DNA of 62,223 nt from Thermoleophilia bacterium (GCA_017882545.1 JADGPG010000119.1:1-62223), one strand, 5' to 3'. Shown: positions 45,563-54,721, numbered from the stretch's first letter. Program-made: numbers and translations. The notes: a model not told the origin generated them from the letters alone.

Positions 45563-46612
45563 TCAGGCCGGCCCCGGCCGGTCGGACAGGTCGATCCCCA
45601 GCTGATGGGCGAGCGTGCCCAGATGGGCGGTGCAGCAGTCGCCAAGCGACTCGTCGATTCGCCCGCCGGCCGCATCCACGACCACGGCGCGGGCACCGCC
45701 GCGCTGGTCGACGATCGCGATGTGGATCGGCCAGTCGACCGTCGCGACCTTGTCGACGGTGACGACCTCCGCGTCAGGGATTCCGAGGTGTGCCCGGGTC
45801 AGTTCGTGCCGCTCACGGGCAGCGTCCTGGACCAGCGTGTCCTGCCGGGCGATGGTCCGCTCGAGTGTGGTGCGGATGAGCTCGGGCGTCGCCGGCGCCG
45901 GCAGCGTCGGAGCATCGTCGTCGATGTCCGGATCGGGAACGGTGCGCGCGGGTATCGACCAGAGCGCTGTCCCGCCCAGCGGCTCGTAGAGGACGAACAT
46001 CGGGCGTATCCGCAACCGCTTGCGGATGCCGCCGCGTTCGCCGCAGCCGAAACGGACCTCGACCAGCCGCAGCCACGCGTCGACCGATCCCAGTAGTCGG
46101 CCACGACCGATGCCCAGTACGCCGCGGGTTGCACCCTGGACGGCGGCCGCTGCGGCCGCCGCGTCGGTGTGCCGGGCGACGCCGCTGCGCGTCCCGCCCG
46201 ACGGGGCCGCGCCCAAAGCGCCGACGGCCGCCGCCCCGAGCCGCTGCTCGAGCTCTTGGCGATCCCAGATGGCGATCCCGCATTCCGCCGCCGTTGTGCG
46301 GGCGGCCGGGGTCGCGCCGGCTGGGCAGGCGATGACCATCTGGCCGAGGCCTAGGTCGTCGCGGATGAGTCGGGCGCGCGCAACGACGGCGGTGTCGATC
46401 GGCTGGCTCCAGTTCTTGCACTCGACCGCGACGCGGGCGTCCAGGAGATCCTCCTGTCGGGATGCGAGGATGTCGATCTCGTGGCGCGCGCCGGACCGTC
46501 CCACGACGATCGTGTTGGTCGCTGTGCGATATCCGTGCGCGCGAAAGAGCGCGTCGATGACGTGCTCGAACATGCGGCCGCGCTCATGGGGTCGAAGAGG
46601 CGTGGTGCTCAT
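45563..46612 (-). CDS. Mrr-like PD-(D/E)XK nuclease domain protein
   Basis: A 349-residue protein. The N-terminal 120 residues show an Mrr/restriction-like nuclease core: a helix MFEHVIDALFRAHGY, then a catalytic pattern HEIDILASRQ...VAVECKNW with the Asp, Glu and Lys of PD-(D/E)XK enzymes. The C-terminal 200 residues are unknown. Mrr-type proteins cut modified DNA or act in phage defence, but this one stands alone with no methylase, so its role is open. ATG at 46612 (MSTTPLRP) is preferred; only a weak Shine-Dalgarno is present. Confidence 0.75.
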   Translation of the reverse strand: MSTTPLRPHERGRMFEHVIDALFRAHGYRTATNTIVVGRSGARHEIDILASRQEDLLDARVAVECKNWSQPIDTAVVARARLIRDDLGLGQMVIACPAGATPAARTTAAECGIAIWDRQELEQRLGAAAVGALGAAPSGGTRSGVARHTDAAAAAAAVQGATRGVLGIGRGRLLGSVDAWLRLVEVRFGCGERGGIRKRLRIRPMFVLYEPLGGTALWSIPARTVPDPDIDDDAPTLPAPATPELIRTTLERTIARQDTLVQDAARERHELTRAHLGIPDAEVVTVDKVATVDWPIHIAIVDQRGGARAVVVDAAGGRIDESLGDCCTAHLGTLAHQLGIDLSDRPGPA

Positions 46613-46731
46613 CCCGGCGACGGTAGCGCGGTGCGCGGACTGCAACGGGGACTCGCGCCTCGCCAAGTTTGCCGCACATCGCCATAGTGTGGGACGTGGT
46701 GACGCATGACTGAGCTGCCCCGGGGCGCGCG

Positions 46732-47898
46732 ATGACCTTTGCCGATCTGGCGCTGATCGTGGCGTGCGGGCTCGTCGGCGTGATCCTCGCAGGACTTCCC
46801 CGGTTCGCCCCGCCGGTGGTCGTGGGCGAGATCGCCGCTGGGGTCGTGATCGGCCGGACCGGGTTCGGGATCATCGATCCCGCCGGCCCGACGCTGGCGT
46901 TCCTGGCGGCGATCGGGTTCGCCCTGTTGATGTTCGCCGTCGGCACGGCGCTCCCGTTGCGTGACCCCGGGCTGCGGAGGTCCCTCGGGACGGGCGCGCG
47001 CGTGGTGGTGGTATCGGCAGTCCTGGCGCTGGTCGGCGGCTTCGTCTTGTCACTCGTGACGACGGTGCATCACCCGCTGATGATCGCCGTGCTGCTGGTG
47101 ACCTCGTCGGCGGCACTGGTCATGCCCGTCCTCGAGGAGGGGCATCTCACCGGCACCCGGGTGGGGCTGGCCACCGCCGCGTGGGTGACGATCGCCGACA
47201 TCGGCAGCGTCGTGCTCCTTCCGTTTGCCGTCGTGCACGGATCCGCGCTCGACGTGGTCCTCGGTGGCATCGTCGTCGCGATCGCGACGGTGCTGATCTG
47301 GGCCATCCTTCACGCGGCCCGCACCCAGGCCTGGTTCCGACGCTACCGCCACATGTCGCGCCAACGCGGCTGGGGACTCGATCTGCGCGTCTCGCTGCTG
47401 TCGCTGTTCATTCTTGCGTGGCTGGCGATCCGTATCGGTACCAGCATCCTCGTGGCCGGATTCTGTGCCGGTGCCGTCGTGGCGCTCGTGGGGGAGCCCA
47501 AGCGCTTGGCGTGGCAGATCCTCGGCATCGGCCAAGGATTCTTCATCCCGCTGTTCTTCGTCGTTCTCGGTGCGCAGATCAACCTGCGCGCGCTGATCAC
47601 TCAGCCCTCCGATCTCGTGTTCGCGCTGGTTTTGGCGGCGGGCATCGTCGTCGTCCACGCCGGCGCGGCCAAGGTGACGCGCCTGCCGCTCTCCAGCGGC
47701 CTGATCGCGACCGCACAGATGGGCGTGCCCGCGGCCGTCGTGGCGGTCGGGCTCGAGACCGGGGTGCTGACGCCCGGGCAGGCCGCCGCCGTGCTCACGG
47801 CGACGCTGGTCTCGGTGGGGGTCATGACGGTCGGCGCCCGCATGCTTACGCGTGAGGCACATGGGTCCGGGGCGACCGCGACGACGACCGAATCGTAA
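46732..47898 (+). CDS. Cation/proton antiporter, CPA2 family
   Basis: A 388-residue, roughly 11-12-segment Na+/H+ exchanger-type protein (KefB/NhaS-like). It begins with a Gly/Val-rich first helix and shows PPVVVGEIAAGVVIG, a LVMPVLEEG helix, IFILGQ-like FFIPLFFVVLGAQINL, and a C-terminal ATLVSVGVMTVG. It lacks a C-terminal TrkA/RCK domain, unlike many K+ efflux members. The transported ion (K+, Na+) is not predictable. ATG at 46732. Confidence 0.82.
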   Translation: MTFADLALIVACGLVGVILAGLPRFAPPVVVGEIAAGVVIGRTGFGIIDPAGPTLAFLAAIGFALLMFAVGTALPLRDPGLRRSLGTGARVVVVSAVLALVGGFVLSLVTTVHHPLMIAVLLVTSSAALVMPVLEEGHLTGTRVGLATAAWVTIADIGSVVLLPFAVVHGSALDVVLGGIVVAIATVLIWAILHAARTQAWFRRYRHMSRQRGWGLDLRVSLLSLFILAWLAIRIGTSILVAGFCAGAVVALVGEPKRLAWQILGIGQGFFIPLFFVVLGAQINLRALITQPSDLVFALVLAAGIVVVHAGAAKVTRLPLSSGLIATAQMGVPAAVVAVGLETGVLTPGQAAAVLTATLVSVGVMTVGARMLTREAHGSGATATTTES

Positions 47899-48008
47899 GG
47901 CCGCCGACGGTCCACGCCGATGATCAGGCAAGACGTGGCGCGGATTCCGGCGATGCGATGCCCTGCTGGTAACCTCAAAGTGCGCCCCGATCGCCGATGG
48001 GACCCCGC

Positions 48009-48926
48009 ATGACCGACGCATCCGCCCCGAAAGCGCGACGCCGCCCCCGTCGAATGTTGGTCGTCGTCGGCGCGATGGTCGCGGTCGCGGCAGGCGTCGC
48101 CGTCGCCGTTGCACAGGGATCCGGGCACACGGGCACCGTGTCGGCGGTGACCGCGAACACGTCACCGGGCCTGCCGGCCGCAATGGCGCCCGGCCGTACC
48201 ACGACGACCCCTCCGAAGACGAAGAAGCCGCCCACGGTTGACCCGGCAACCCAGCGCCAGGTCCGGAGGATGATCGCGGCCAACGCCATCTTCGTGAAGG
48301 GGGGAACGCGCGGCCGGCTCGTTGCCCTGACCTTCGACGACGGACCCAGCATCTACACGCCCCGCTTGGTCCGCGAGCTGCGGCAGCTCAAGGCGCCCGC
48401 GACGTTCTTCGAGATCGGCAGCCAGATCCACCGTTACGCGAAGCTCGTGGCCAACATGTCCAAATTGGGCTTTCCGATCGAGGACCACACCTGGAACCAT
48501 CCGGACCTCACCAGGCTCTCCTCGACGCAGGTCCAGGGCCAGCTGTTGTGGACCAAGAACGCGATCTTCAAGGCGACGCACGCCTACCCGCAATTCTTCC
48601 GACCGCCATATGGCGCCCAAAGCGCCCGCGTGCGGCACACCGCGGGCGGCCTGGGAATGGTCACGACCGTCTGGAGCATCGACACGCGCGACTGGTCACG
48701 GCCGGGGACAGCATCGGTCATCCACGCGGCCGAACAGGTCCGCGCCGGTGGGATCGTCCTGATGCACGACGGAGGCGGCAACCGCTCGGAGACCGTGGCC
48801 GCGGTGCCGATCGTCGTCCGTTACCTGCGTACCCACGGCTACACGCTGGTGACCATTCCCCAACTGCTGACCAAGGCGCCGCCGAAGTCATCGACGATGT
48901 GGCTGTCAGCGAAGGGCGGCGGATAG
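48009..48926 (+). CDS. Polysaccharide deacetylase (NodB domain), membrane-anchored or secreted
   Basis: A 305-residue protein. The N-terminal basic stretch and hydrophobic helix (MLVVVGAMVAVAAGVAVAVA) form a signal or anchor, followed by a Thr/Pro-rich spacer. The NodB domain (about 100-290) keeps the metal and catalytic motifs LTFDDGPS, EDHTWNHPDL (metal His pair), FRPPYGAQS and the late LMHDGGGNRSET. It probably deacetylates cell-wall peptidoglycan or an exopolysaccharide. ATG at 48009; a TAACCT -10-like box lies at 47970-47975. Confidence 0.9.
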   Translation: MTDASAPKARRRPRRMLVVVGAMVAVAAGVAVAVAQGSGHTGTVSAVTANTSPGLPAAMAPGRTTTTPPKTKKPPTVDPATQRQVRRMIAANAIFVKGGTRGRLVALTFDDGPSIYTPRLVRELRQLKAPATFFEIGSQIHRYAKLVANMSKLGFPIEDHTWNHPDLTRLSSTQVQGQLLWTKNAIFKATHAYPQFFRPPYGAQSARVRHTAGGLGMVTTVWSIDTRDWSRPGTASVIHAAEQVRAGGIVLMHDGGGNRSETVAAVPIVVRYLRTHGYTLVTIPQLLTKAPPKSSTMWLSAKGGG

Positions 48927-49017
48927 CGACCGGCGGGGCGACCCGCGCAAGTGCGCGTTGTTACGATCCTTCGCGTGGGACGACGATGCCCCACATCCGA
49001 CGGCGAAGGAGGACCGA

Positions 49018-49464
49018 GTGGCAGATCTGCTCACCGAGACCCCAATTGATCCCCGCGCGGGGTGGGTGGCCGACCATGTGCGCCTCTATGCGGAGTCCAA
49101 CGGTTCCGAGGGGCACCTCTGGCGTTCCGACGTGCCGACCCTGCTGCTGACCACGCGTGGCAAGCAGTCCGGCACCGCCCGGCGCACCGCCTTGATCTAT
49201 GCACAAGACGGCGGACGGTACGTGGTGACCGCCTCATACGGCGGGTCGCCGACGCACCCCGACTGGTACGTCAACATCGAGGCCGACCCCGAAGTCGTGC
49301 TCCAGGTCGGCGAGGACAAGTTCCGCGCGTCTGCGGAGCGTGACTCGCCCGACAACCGGGCCCACCTGTGGGACCTGGTGACGGCGGTCTGGCCCGACTA
49401 CAACAAGTACGCCACGAAGACGACGCGCGAGATCCCGCTCGTCGTCTTCACCCGGCACGACTGA
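49018..49464 (+). CDS. Nitroreductase, deazaflavin-dependent type
   Basis: A 148-residue protein of the deazaflavin (F420)-dependent nitroreductase/quinone reductase family (the Ddn group of mycobacteria). Signatures: LLLTTRGKQSGTARRTALIY, VVTASYGGSPTHPDWYVNIEADPEV and the C-terminal EIPLVVFTR. Family members use F420H2 or flavin to reduce quinones or nitro compounds. GTG at 49018 follows AAGGAGG at 49007-49013; a TACGAT -10-like box is at 48962-48967. It ends at a strong intrinsic terminator shared with the convergent zinc-ribbon gene. Confidence 0.9.
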   Translation: MADLLTETPIDPRAGWVADHVRLYAESNGSEGHLWRSDVPTLLLTTRGKQSGTARRTALIYAQDGGRYVVTASYGGSPTHPDWYVNIEADPEVVLQVGEDKFRASAERDSPDNRAHLWDLVTAVWPDYNKYATKTTREIPLVVFTRHD

Positions 49465-49473
49465 TCGGCGCTG

Positions 49474-49503
49474 CGGGGGGTGCCTGTCGGGCGCCCCCCG
49501 TTT
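49474..49503. terminator. Intrinsic terminator between convergent genes
   Basis: An 11-bp stem (one G-T pair; 49474-49484 with 49490-49500), a 5-nt loop and a trailing TTT. It lies between the nitroreductase and the zinc-ribbon gene and overlaps the latter's stop. This is the strongest terminator in the window and is probably bidirectional. Confidence 0.8.
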
Positions 49504-49972
49504 ACGATCGCCTCCCCGGCGGGGGAAAACCGTCGTCGCGCCGGACGAGCAGCCACAGCATCGTCCCGACAATGATCAGGATGAGCGCGCTCGCCACGAT
49601 GATGAACACGCCGGCCAGCAGCCCGATGCCGCCGTTGGGCAGTATCCAGACACCGGTGAACAGGGCGATGACCCCGGCCACGATGATGACGGCCACGGCG
49701 ACCACAAAGACGATGGTCGCGACCGCAGTGGCGAACCGTACGAACCAGTTTGTGCGCCGGCCGGCCGCCTGGAAGACCCCCAAGCGATCGGTCCGTCCCG
49801 GGATTACGGCGCCCCCGGGCGGCGTCGCAACGTCGGCGCGTCCTCGCGTGGATGTCGTGCCTTGCAACGTCGGCGGCATCGAGCCGGCGCCGCAGTTGGG
49901 ACAGGCGCCGTGCTCATCGAGTGGCTGCCCGCAGCGCAGGCACGACATGGCGTAGGTGCCGGCCATCGTCAA
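49502..49972 (-). CDS. Zinc-ribbon membrane protein
   Basis: A 156-residue protein: an N-terminal zinc ribbon (CLRCGQ...CPNCGA), a linker of about 45 residues, then two hydrophobic helices (FATAVATIVFVVAVAVIIVAG and GLLAGVFIIVASALILIIVG region) and a basic tail. It probably sits in the membrane with the ribbon in the cytoplasm. ATG overlaps the AIM24-like stop by 4 nt, so the two are co-translated and may act together. Function unknown. Confidence 0.78.
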   Translation of the reverse strand: MTMAGTYAMSCLRCGQPLDEHGACPNCGAGSMPPTLQGTTSTRGRADVATPPGGAVIPGRTDRLGVFQAAGRRTNWFVRFATAVATIVFVVAVAVIIVAGVIALFTGVWILPNGGIGLLAGVFIIVASALILIIVGTMLWLLVRRDDGFPPPGRRS

Positions 49973-50736
49973 TTCCCGAAGACGCCGCCGATGAACCCGT
50001 CCACGAGGCCGGACGACGAGCTCCCGCCGCCATTTCCGCCGCCGTTGTCGGGCATGTACTCGGCCAACTGTGCGGCCAGCATCTGGATCGACATCGACTG
50101 CAGCCAGACGCGTCCGGGACCGGTGAGGTCTGCCAGGAAGAACCCGTTGCCGCCGAAGAACTTGTTGGCGAGCCCCGGGATGGTCGAGACCTTGAAGCTG
50201 ACGGTCTCGTCGAAGGCGCCGACATGGCCCGGGTGGACGCGGATGGTCTCGCCGGCGGGCAGGTCATAGGTGAACATCTCGCCTGAGAGCTCAAGCCAGG
50301 CGAGACCCTCGCCAGTCAGGTGCTGGAGGAAGAACCCCATGCCGCCGAAAAAGCCGCCGGTCAGGGCCTTCTGCTGGAGCGCGACCGAGGCCTCGATGCC
50401 TTCGGTCCCACACAGGAACCCGGAGCGGTGGACGTAATAACTGCGTTCGGGGGTGACCTCGACGCTGACGATATTGCCGGGCAGCTTGGCCGCGAAGACG
50501 ACGGTGCCGGGCGTCGCCGACACCGAATACCGGGTCAGGAATAGCCCTCCGCCGCCGACCACGCGCTTGGCGGCCTTCATGAAGCCCCGGCTGCCGGTGC
50601 CCATCTGGGTTGTCTGCGACAACGAGACGGTCGGCGTCATCCATCCGAGGTCACCGTGGGTCGAGACGACGGTCTCGCCCGGCGCCAGCACCGCTTCCAG
50701 CACCGGCAGGACGGTGCCCTTGACTTCAAACTTCAT
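49969..50736 (-). CDS. AIM24 / TIGR00266-family protein
   Basis: A 255-residue beta-rich protein of the AIM24 family (mitochondrial biogenesis factor 24-like). It begins MKFEVKGTVLPVLEAVLAPGE and repeats Gly-rich beta strands (FFGGMGFFLQHLTGEGLAWLEL, then GGNGFFLADLTGPGRVWLQ), as in the family. Bacterial members are uncharacterised, often near stress or membrane genes. ATG at 50736 is chosen because the frame upstream is Ser/Pro-rich and unlikely to be coding. First gene of a two-gene unit with the zinc-ribbon protein. Confidence 0.82.
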   Translation of the reverse strand: MKFEVKGTVLPVLEAVLAPGETVVSTHGDLGWMTPTVSLSQTTQMGTGSRGFMKAAKRVVGGGGLFLTRYSVSATPGTVVFAAKLPGNIVSVEVTPERSYYVHRSGFLCGTEGIEASVALQQKALTGGFFGGMGFFLQHLTGEGLAWLELSGEMFTYDLPAGETIRVHPGHVGAFDETVSFKVSTIPGLANKFFGGNGFFLADLTGPGRVWLQSMSIQMLAAQLAEYMPDNGGGNGGGSSSSGLVDGFIGGVFGN

Positions 50737-50929
50737 CGATACCTCGCAATCACTCGGCTGGGGGCCTCGGATCGCCGCCACGTGGGGGAATCGGCACGAC
50801 AGCGTCGGCAGTGGCGGCGGGGTGCTGCCCGAATCATCGGCACGCATGCGGTGTGGACTTGATCATCCGGCACAGAACCCATCGCTCCGAGAATCTCAGA
50901 CGCCGCGGATGCCGGGCGCCGCGCCGGTC

Positions 50930-51488
50930 CGGTGCACTGATACCCACGGCGCCGCCGATCACGGTCGGTGGCCGCCACCGGATTGCGCAGGGCATCTCAC
51001 CCCGCGGCGACAGATCAGCGCCGGTGCCGTCGCTGTCGTCGATCTCGGCTTCGGCGACGCCGACCGCGCGGCCCTCGCGCACGGCGCAGAGCGACCGCTC
51101 GCGGAGAGGTGCACGTTGTCGCTGAAGATCCGAGACCTCCACTTGAATGCCACCGGGCCGATGTTCGGGGCACTCCAGATCATGTTCGAGGACCAGGACG
51201 CGGAGCGTGCGGTCGCGGTCGGTTCGATCGCCGACCGCATCCGCTCGTCGGGAGCCGTTGCGCCGGGGGTCGTTCGTCGCATTCGCCCGATTGGCGTCCA
51301 CGGGAGCGCCGGTCTCGGTGCCGCGGGTCACGGAGATGATCCCGCAACTTCTGATCGGTCACCCGGAGGTCGCCCGACCGCCCGCCGCGGTGTCGGCGGC
51401 CGATGCCGCCGGCGGCATCTCGACGGCCGACCTCGTGACTCCGCGTCTGCAGGCAGACAGGAAGGCGGCGCGGACGTTCGGAGCCTGA
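50930..51488 (+). pseudogene. Frameshifted hotdog (PaaI-like) thioesterase remnant
   Basis: Coding-like third-base GC runs through different frames. About 51015-51250 gives AGAVAVVDLGFGDADRAAL, LSLKIRDLHLNATGP and AVAVGSIADRIRSSG, matching the HGGA-like loop, the LxxxxxRxA strand and the late G-S-I-x-D strand of PaaI-type acyl-CoA thioesterases. From about 51250 the coding signal continues one frame over (RGSFVAFARLASTG) to a TGA at 51486-51488. The segment before 51010 fits yet another frame. So the gene carries at least one, probably two, frameshifts, unless there is a sequencing error. Boundaries are approximate. Confidence 0.45.
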
Positions 51489-51574
51489 TTGATCCGGTCG
51501 TGTAACCCCAACCACCGTCGCGGCTACAGCCGCGGCCGGCGTTAGGGTCGGGCCATCGACGCAAGGAGGCGCGC

Positions 51575-52138
51575 ATGATATTTGCTAAGTCGGTGGCGAC
51601 CATCGTCGGCGCGGGTGCCCTGATCGCGCTCATCGGATGCGGGTCGGGTTCGTCGGGAGCGACGACCGCGGCCACGTCCCAGACCGGCCCCACGACGGTG
51701 ACCGTGACCGAAACGTCGACGACCGCGACCTCGCCGACCGCCACCGGGGGGACCTCGACGACCGGTGGCGCCCGAAACCTGGTCGTCACGAGCTCGCTGC
51801 GGACCGAGTTATTGCAGGCTGGCGCGGCCAGCAACGGGGTCCCTGCGGCCGACTACACGGGCCTGGCCCGTGGGCGCACCTTCTACGCATACGACCCGGC
51901 GACCAATACCTACTGGGCCGGCGCGCAGCTCGTCCCGAGCAGCTCGTCGATCAAGGCCCAGGTGTCCGTGCAGGACGACGGCGCGTACCTGCTGTTCAAC
52001 AAGCCCGCCGGCGGCACATGGACGGTCCATTCGGTTGGGATGACCGGCGTCGCCGGCAGTACGTGTCCGGTTACCGTGCCGAGCGGGGTGCTGTCGGTGT
52101 GGGGCTGGAAGGCGGGAACGTGCCGTGCGGGCGCATGA
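51575..52138 (+). CDS. Putative lipoprotein
   Basis: A 187-residue exported protein. The signal peptide ends LIGC (lipobox), then a Thr/Ser/Ala-rich spacer of about 45 residues and a small globular domain (AYDPATNTYWAGAQL, SVQDDGAYLLFNKPAGGTWTV). Two late cysteines (STCPVTV, AGTC) may form a disulfide. AAGGAGG precedes the ATG; a TAGGGT -10-like box is at 51543-51548. No family recognised. Confidence 0.78.
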   Translation: MIFAKSVATIVGAGALIALIGCGSGSSGATTAATSQTGPTTVTVTETSTTATSPTATGGTSTTGGARNLVVTSSLRTELLQAGAASNGVPAADYTGLARGRTFYAYDPATNTYWAGAQLVPSSSSIKAQVSVQDDGAYLLFNKPAGGTWTVHSVGMTGVAGSTCPVTVPSGVLSVWGWKAGTCRAGA

Positions 52139-52212
52139 TCCGCGCGGCGCGGGGCGACGGCATCGCGGGCCGGTGAGTCGACCCGCCCGGGCGGGCGGGG
52201 AAAGGGTTCGGC

Positions 52213-52395
52213 ATGGAGCCGCGGATCTCCCGTGACGGCTTGGCGTACGCCTTTGTCGTCATGTGCGCACTGACGATTGCCGAGTTGTGGCACGGGCTGA
52301 CCGTGACGGACCTCTGGCGGTTCTCGATCATCGTCTTCGTCATCTTCTGCGTGTTGTTCGTCGGCGACCGTCGGCGCCACAGCGAAGGCCGATAG
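52213..52395 (+). CDS. Small membrane protein
   Basis: A 60-residue protein with two hydrophobic helices (AYAFVVMCALTIAELWHG and FSIIVFVIFCVLFVG), a basic C-terminus and little else. ATG at 52213 follows a purine-rich GGGAAAGGG. Its lower GC than its neighbours is normal for membrane helices. It lies 75 bp after the lipoprotein, beyond a CG-rich palindrome at about 52182-52195 that may end the lipoprotein transcript. Function unknown. Confidence 0.55.
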   Translation: MEPRISRDGLAYAFVVMCALTIAELWHGLTVTDLWRFSIIVFVIFCVLFVGDRRRHSEGR

Positions 52396-52905
52396 CCGTC
52401 CGCGCGCGGATTGAGGCCCCCTGCGGGACGACGACCCATCGCCTGGGGTTGCCCTCCGCGCATCCGCCACGGGGATCTGCCGGCGTGCCCGGCTGGCCGG
52501 GTTCGGACGAGCGTGCCTGATGATCGCATGCGTGATCGCCGACAGCGTTGTTGGTCACGGTCGGGATGTTGTTCTGCTGGAAGCGTCTCGATCCGGGTCC
52601 CGCGTCCGCGCCGGCCGCCGTGCGGGTCGGGGCGAGCCTCGTCGGCATGACCTTGCCGCATCGGGTCGTGGCCCAGCAGCCGGCGGGCCTCATGCCCGCG
52701 TTGTGTTGGCGACGTCGGGAACGTCGGGTCGGGCATCGGGGGCTCCGTCCGAGCGACGGCCATGATCGCCGTGTCCACCGTGCGCAGACCGCGTTGCCTG
52801 GCCGACGCGGCGGTGCGCCCGAGGCCGGTGCCGAGGTGGCGGGAGTGCGCCTGACCGACCGCCGGACGAGATCGTCGTGCCTGTTCGGCGGTCGGTGGCG
52901 CGACC
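52396..52905. other. Intergenic region without a supported gene
   Basis: About 510 bp. Several long open frames on both strands are Arg/Pro/Ser-rich and show no family resemblance; third-base GC does not favour any of them. No repeats, RNA gene or convincing promoter pair was seen. Confidence 0.5.
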
Positions 52906-53130
52906 CTACGCGGGGAAGGGCTCCGGGGTACGCGCGCCGGGCGCGTAGGAACCCTCAGGTTCCAACATTGCCCGGACCTGCTCCCGGAGTTCCGGTGAGT
53001 CGGTGTGCCCGTGGGTGACGACTGCGTGCCGCGTAGCGGCATCGACGACCTCGTCCTCCTCCCCGATGATGGTGAGCGTGCAGCGACTGTCACTCTCGAA
53101 ACGGCGGCAGTCGGCCATCTTGCGTGCCAT
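52906..53130 (-). CDS. DUF1059-like small protein
   Basis: A 74-residue protein starting MARKMADCRRFESDSRC, then LTIIGEEDEVVDAATRHAVVTHGH. This fits the DUF1059 pattern of small proteins with two N-terminal cysteines and a Glu/Asp-rich helix followed by His residues, possibly a metal-binding fold. ATG at 53130 is preceded by AGGGGG. The frame upstream is Arg/Ser-rich and is left out. Function unknown. Confidence 0.65.
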   Translation of the reverse strand: MARKMADCRRFESDSRCTLTIIGEEDEVVDAATRHAVVTHGHTDSPELREQVRAMLEPEGSYAPGARTPEPFPA

Positions 53131-53681
53131 GGGTGGACCCCCTGGAATCATCCGACAGCGGGACAACGTCGCGACGGTGGCCGATCGGAGGGCCCATCGA
53201 GATGCGGGCGCTGTCCGGCGCGTCCACCGTTGTGACGTCGATCGGTACGGGACGGCCGAGACCGCAGGTGCGCGCATCGGAGCGAGGCCCATGCGCGGGC
53301 GAGCGGTGCCGGATCCGCACCGACAGTTCTATGAAACCGCCCGTCTCGGGCACGACGCCGGGCGTCGTCGGCACCGACGGCGGAAACTTCCCGCGCACAC
53401 GGGCAAATTCGTAACTGAGTGCCGGCCGCGTTCGCGCCCCGGTTCGCCGAAGTCCGTGCGGTGAGCGTGTGATCGGCAGGACCGCGGGCCACCTCCCGGC
53501 GACTTGGCCGGGCGCCTGAGCCTGGGCGCCGACGTCGGAGTTGACCACGTACCAATGCCACTGCGATGCCGGGTGGCGCAGCAGTTGGTCGCCCGCCGCC
53601 GCCTCCGCGGACAGCGCCACAGGCGCCTGGCGGCTGCCGATACACTTTTGCCCAGATCGCGGTCTCGACGGGGGTGGAGCG
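53131..53681. other. Intergenic region before the polyphosphate glucokinase
   Basis: About 550 bp. Only the last part has a clear role: a TACACT -10-like box at 53641-53646, about 35 nt before the glucokinase ATG. The rest carries overlapping open frames with unlikely composition. An upstream-strand frame with [13 protein letters not shown]-type sequence was considered and not accepted. Confidence 0.45.
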
Positions 53682-54440
53682 ATGGCGGAGCAGGCAATCG
53701 GGATTGACGTCGGCGGCACCGGGATCAAGGGCGCCCCGGTGGACCTTGCATCAGGCGAACTGCTGGCGGATCGCGTCCGGATCGAGACGCCCAAGCCGGC
53801 GACACCGGCCGCCGTTGCGGACGTCGTCAACCGGGTGATCGATCAGATCGGCGATGGGGGGCCGGTCGGCCTGACGCTGCCGGCGGTGATTCGCGGGAAC
53901 GTTGTGCGGACGGCGGCGAACATTGACCCAGGCTGGATCGGTATCGATGCGGTGGAGCTGTTCGGGACGAGCACCGGCCGCCTCGTGGGCGTGGTCAACG
54001 ATGCCGACGCCGCCGGGCTGGCCGAGATGCGCTTCGGAGCGGGCCGGGGCACCAACGGTGTCGTGATCATGATCACCCTCGGGACGGGAATCGGCAGCGC
54101 GTTGTTCGTCGGCGGCACCCTCGTTCCGAACTCAGAACTCGGTCACCTGCCGCTGCGTGACGGAGACGCCGAGGAGTGGGCAGCCGAGTCCATCCGGGAG
54201 AGCGAGGATCTGTCATGGAAGAAGTGGGCCCACCGCCTGCAGACCTACCTCGAACTCGTCGACCGGCTGTTCTGGCCCGACCTGATCATCATCGGGGGTG
54301 GGGTGAGCAAGAAGTCCGAGAAGTTCCTTCCGCACATCGACGTCGCCGCCCGGGTGGTGCCGGCGACCATGTTGAACAATGCGGGAATCGTGGGGGCCGC
54401 GCTGTTTGCGCCGCACACAGGACCCGGCGCATCAGGCTGA
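53682..54440 (+). CDS. ppgK: Polyphosphate glucokinase
   Basis: A 252-residue ROK-family kinase that phosphorylates glucose with polyphosphate or ATP, typical of actinobacteria. Motifs: [15 protein letters not shown] (phosphate 1), [23 protein letters not shown] (catalytic Asp), [14 protein letters not shown] (phosphate 2) and SELGHLPL; the C-terminus [16 protein letters not shown] matches the PPGK subgroup. ATG at 53682 follows a GTGGAG. It supplies glucose-6-phosphate to the sugar-phosphate pool used by the phosphoketolase downstream. A hairpin at 54446-54465 follows the stop. Confidence 0.93.
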   Translation: MAEQAIGIDVGGTGIKGAPVDLASGELLADRVRIETPKPATPAAVADVVNRVIDQIGDGGPVGLTLPAVIRGNVVRTAANIDPGWIGIDAVELFGTSTGRLVGVVNDADAAGLAEMRFGAGRGTNGVVIMITLGTGIGSALFVGGTLVPNSELGHLPLRDGDAEEWAAESIRESEDLSWKKWAHRLQTYLELVDRLFWPDLIIIGGGVSKKSEKFLPHIDVAARVVPATMLNNAGIVGAALFAPHTGPGASG

Positions 54441-54445
54441 GGCGG

Positions 54446-54465
54446 ACCGCGCGCGCCGGCGCGGT
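54446..54465 (+). terminator. Hairpin after ppgK
   Basis: A 7-bp GC stem (54446-54452 with 54459-54465) and a 6-nt loop, starting 5 bp after the ppgK stop. No T-run; terminator by position. Confidence 0.45.
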
Positions 54466-54721
54466 CTCGCCCGGTCCGTGATACCCGCCGCCGATGAAGG
54501 AATCCGGTGCGCGCCGCCGCCGGCGGTGCCCCTGCGCGTTCTGGTGAGGAGCCCCTGGCACGCGCGCATTGGGAAGCGCGGCGCGTGCTCGGGGGCCGGG
54601 GGTCGTTGCAGAGCACCCCGCCGACCGGTGCGACCGGTGATCGACATCGCCGCGTTGACGATCAGCGCGGGCGGCGAGACGGCTCGCCCGTGCCGCGTCG
54701 GCGGGTCCGCCCCCGTCCAGG

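Noticed and set aside
44347-46612. A combined AAA ATPase-nuclease defence operon
   Set aside because: The genes are convergent, not co-transcribed, and the nuclease has no methylase partner.
52071-53093. 340-codon minus-strand frame
   Set aside because: Composition is Arg/Pro/Ser-rich, with no conserved motifs; the DUF1059-like gene in another frame is better.
53090-53830. 246-codon minus-strand frame upstream of ppgK
   Set aside because: No recognisable family; it overlaps the ppgK start and its probable promoter.
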